Shown in pieces: positions 5,850-7,082 of a stretch of DNA of 7,082 nucleotides; within the stretch, counting starts at the first letter, position 1, and each line of letters starts with the position of its first letter. Where the stretch lies: positions 1-7,082 of the forward strand of contig DDHL01000117.1 of the NCBI GenBank assembly GCA_002352945.1. Reading direction: 5' to 3'. A program made the position numbers and the translations under genes. The stretch comes from Campylobacteraceae bacterium UBA1877 (GTDB taxonomy: Bacteria; Campylobacterota; Campylobacteria; Campylobacterales; Campylobacteraceae). The notes under the pieces were generated by a model. That model did no database searches. It was not told where the DNA came from and saw only the letters and a program-made list of their open reading frames with translations.

Positions 5850-7006
5850 AATTGCAGATTCCAAATTTTAATATCCTTTTATACACTGGCACAATTTTAG
5901 TAGTTTTATTTATCATAATGGCTATTTCTGGAATCTATTTAGCACTTTATTATAAGCCTGATTTTAATCTAGCATTTGAAAGTGTTAATAGCGTCATTAT
6001 GCACGAAGCCCCCTATGGCTGGATGTGGAGAAAGTTTCACGCAGTCGGCTCTACTCTCTTTTTTTTAATCCTTTATATTCATATGTTTGGGATGATATAT
6101 TTGGGGTTTTACAAACACACAAAGCGCTATTTTTGGCTAACTGGCATGGCTTTGTATTTTGGATTTATGGTTGTAGGATTTACCGGATATGTTCTTCCAA
6201 TGGGACAAATGAGCTACTGGGCGGCTCAAGTTATTACAAGCTTGCTTGCGTATATTCCAGGGTTTGGCTCAGATGCGATGCGTCTTGTGCGAGGAGATTA
6301 TAGTTTAAGTGATGTTACTCTCATGCGTTTTTATGTGCTGCATATTGCACTAATGCCTGCACTTTTAGGAGCTATAATTTTATTTCATGCAAACTTTTTT
6401 AAATGGTATGCCACAACCAAGTTTAGTTTTAACCGAAAAGGTTTACATGTAAAAAAAGAGTTGCGATATGCCAAAAACACACCAGCAAAAAAGGAGCCAA
6501 AACCATTCTTTTCAAATAGTGTTTTAAAACCACTTTTAGCAACAACTCTCTTTTTAGCTTTTTATTTTTATCTTGCTTTTTTTCACGACTATATCGCTTT
6601 TGATTCTCTTAATTTCATACCTGCTAATCCACAAGAGACACCAAGTCATATCTACCCTGAATGGTATTTTTTATGGATGCTTCAACTCTTAAAAAGCTTC
6701 TTTATCGATATTGGACCCATTAAAGGAGGCTACATTGGAATGGCCTCACTAGTTATAATAAATCTTGGATTTTTATTTTTGCCTTTTTTAGATAAAAATC
6801 CAAAGCGCCTTAAGGCTTCTCAAAGACCATATTTTAAATGGTGGTTTAGCCTTTTAATTATCTCTTTTTTAGCCCTTACCATTTTAGGAAAACTTCCAGG
6901 AACAGAGTTTGTACTCTGGCTTGGCATGGGCTTTTCCACAATTATGATGGGGCTATTTTTTATTTTACCTTGGCTTTCAAAAAGGGAATTATATGGCAAA
7001 TCATAA
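5846..7006 (+). CDS. petB: Cytochrome b subunit of the quinol:cytochrome c oxidoreductase
   Basis: This gene encodes the 386-aa dihaem cytochrome b, the membrane core of the complex that holds both quinone-binding sites. The haem ligands are two pairs: His65 and His79 in helix B, and His166 and His181 in helix D. The helix D pair is 15 residues apart, as in cytochrome b6, rather than 14 as in mitochondrial cytochrome b. GYVLPMGQMSYW (114-125) is the helix C motif, with Met119 where many homologues have Trp. PEWY (271-274) marks the quinol-oxidation site. About eight membrane helices are visible, so b6 and subunit IV portions are fused in one chain. A Lys/Arg-rich loop (about 197-219) joins helices D and E. 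The start overlaps the petA stop, with TTGGAA as a modest ribosome-binding site. The 3' end overlaps petC by 14 bp. Confidence 0.95.
   Translation: MKLQIPNFNILLYTGTILVVLFIIMAISGIYLALYYKPDFNLAFESVNSVIMHEAPYGWMWRKFHAVGSTLFFLILYIHMFGMIYLGFYKHTKRYFWLTGMALYFGFMVVGFTGYVLPMGQMSYWAAQVITSLLAYIPGFGSDAMRLVRGDYSLSDVTLMRFYVLHIALMPALLGAIILFHANFFKWYATTKFSFNRKGLHVKKELRYAKNTPAKKEPKPFFSNSVLKPLLATTLFLAFYFYLAFFHDYIAFDSLNFIPANPQETPSHIYPEWYFLWMLQLLKSFFIDIGPIKGGYIGMASLVIINLGFLFLPFLDKNPKRLKASQRPYFKWWFSLLIISFLALTILGKLPGTEFVLWLGMGFSTIMMGLFFILPWLSKRELYGKS
6442..6453. repeat. Palindrome TTTACATGTAAA, copy 3 (inside petB)
   Basis: This perfect 12-bp palindrome within the petB coding sequence spans codons for Leu-His-Val-Lys in the loop after helix D. 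It is identical to the intergenic copy at 5218-5229. A copy inside a gene argues for a dispersed genomic motif or chance rather than a promoter operator. Confidence 0.45.
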
Positions 7007-7082
7007 AATCTTTTTAGTAATTCTTGTTTTAGTCATCATGCTCTATCTTGGGCTTGAATGGTTGCCATACTTTTTTGTAGAG
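6993..7082 (+). CDS. petC: Probable cytochrome c subunit of the bc complex (5' part only)
   Basis: An open frame starts with ATG at 6993 and stays open for 30 codons to the window end. The start lies 14 bp inside the end of petB and is preceded by AAGGGA at 6982-6987 with a 5-nt spacer, a good ribosome-binding site. The peptide begins MANHK, followed by a strongly hydrophobic run (about residues 6-20) that would be an uncleaved membrane anchor or signal. No haem motif (CxxCH) is reached. The name rests on position: in Campylobacterota a dihaem-type cytochrome c gene follows petB. Function is therefore inferred from context, while the start itself is well supported. Confidence 0.7.
   Translation, partial: MANHKIFLVILVLVIMLYLGLEWLPYFFVE

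Noticed and set aside
6025..6303. 92-aa alternative frame inside petB
   Set aside because: It overlaps the haem-ligand and helix C coding region of petB in another frame, with no supporting start signal.

Overview
The window is a low-GC, gene-dense bacterial chromosome segment. The gene content suggests a member of the Campylobacterota (the former Epsilonproteobacteria, Sulfurimonas/Sulfurospirillum/Campylobacter-like). The reasons are the compact petABC operon with a short Rieske protein and a b6-like haem-histidine spacing in cytochrome b, the AT-rich intergenic DNA, and promoters that rely on the -10 element. The genus cannot be fixed from the sequence alone. No mobile element, CRISPR array, tRNA or rRNA is visible.

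Layout. (1) Positions 28-1134 (+) hold ald, NAD-dependent alanine dehydrogenase, closed by a GC-rich hairpin. (2) Positions 1228-2157 (+) hold a GTG-started, MmuM-like homocysteine S-methyltransferase. Its 3' end overlaps by 23 bp the 3' end of the next, convergent operon. (3) Positions 5029 down to 2135 (-) hold a tightly packed three-gene operon. It encodes a CstA-family carbon-starvation/peptide or pyruvate transporter (short form, 555 aa), an 85-aa soluble protein ending in Cys-Cys, and an orphan ArsA/Get3-type ATPase. The genes overlap by 11 bp and 1 bp, so they are translated together. (4) Positions 5030-5351 are a 322-bp AT-rich divergent regulatory region. It carries a clear sigma70-type promoter for the cstA operon, a probable extended -10 promoter for petA, an 11-bp tandem repeat and a 12-bp palindrome. 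(5) Positions 5352-7082 (+) hold petA (Rieske), petB (cytochrome b) and the first 30 codons of a probable petC (cytochrome c subunit, cut by the window edge). Together they encode the quinol:cytochrome c oxidoreductase (complex III).

How the parts fit. Alanine dehydrogenase links alanine to pyruvate and NADH. CstA-family carriers import peptides or pyruvate. The bc complex is the respiratory outlet for the quinol pool. These are separate transcription units, and any joint regulation is inference. The least understood part is the cstA / CC-terminal small protein / ArsA-type ATPase operon. A P-loop ATPase co-translated with a secondary transporter and a tiny CC-ended protein suggests an accessory or maturation system for the carrier, and this is the best candidate for undescribed biology here. 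A second unexplained signal is the palindrome TTACATGTAA, found three times in 7 kb, once overlapping the ribosome-binding site of the methyltransferase gene.
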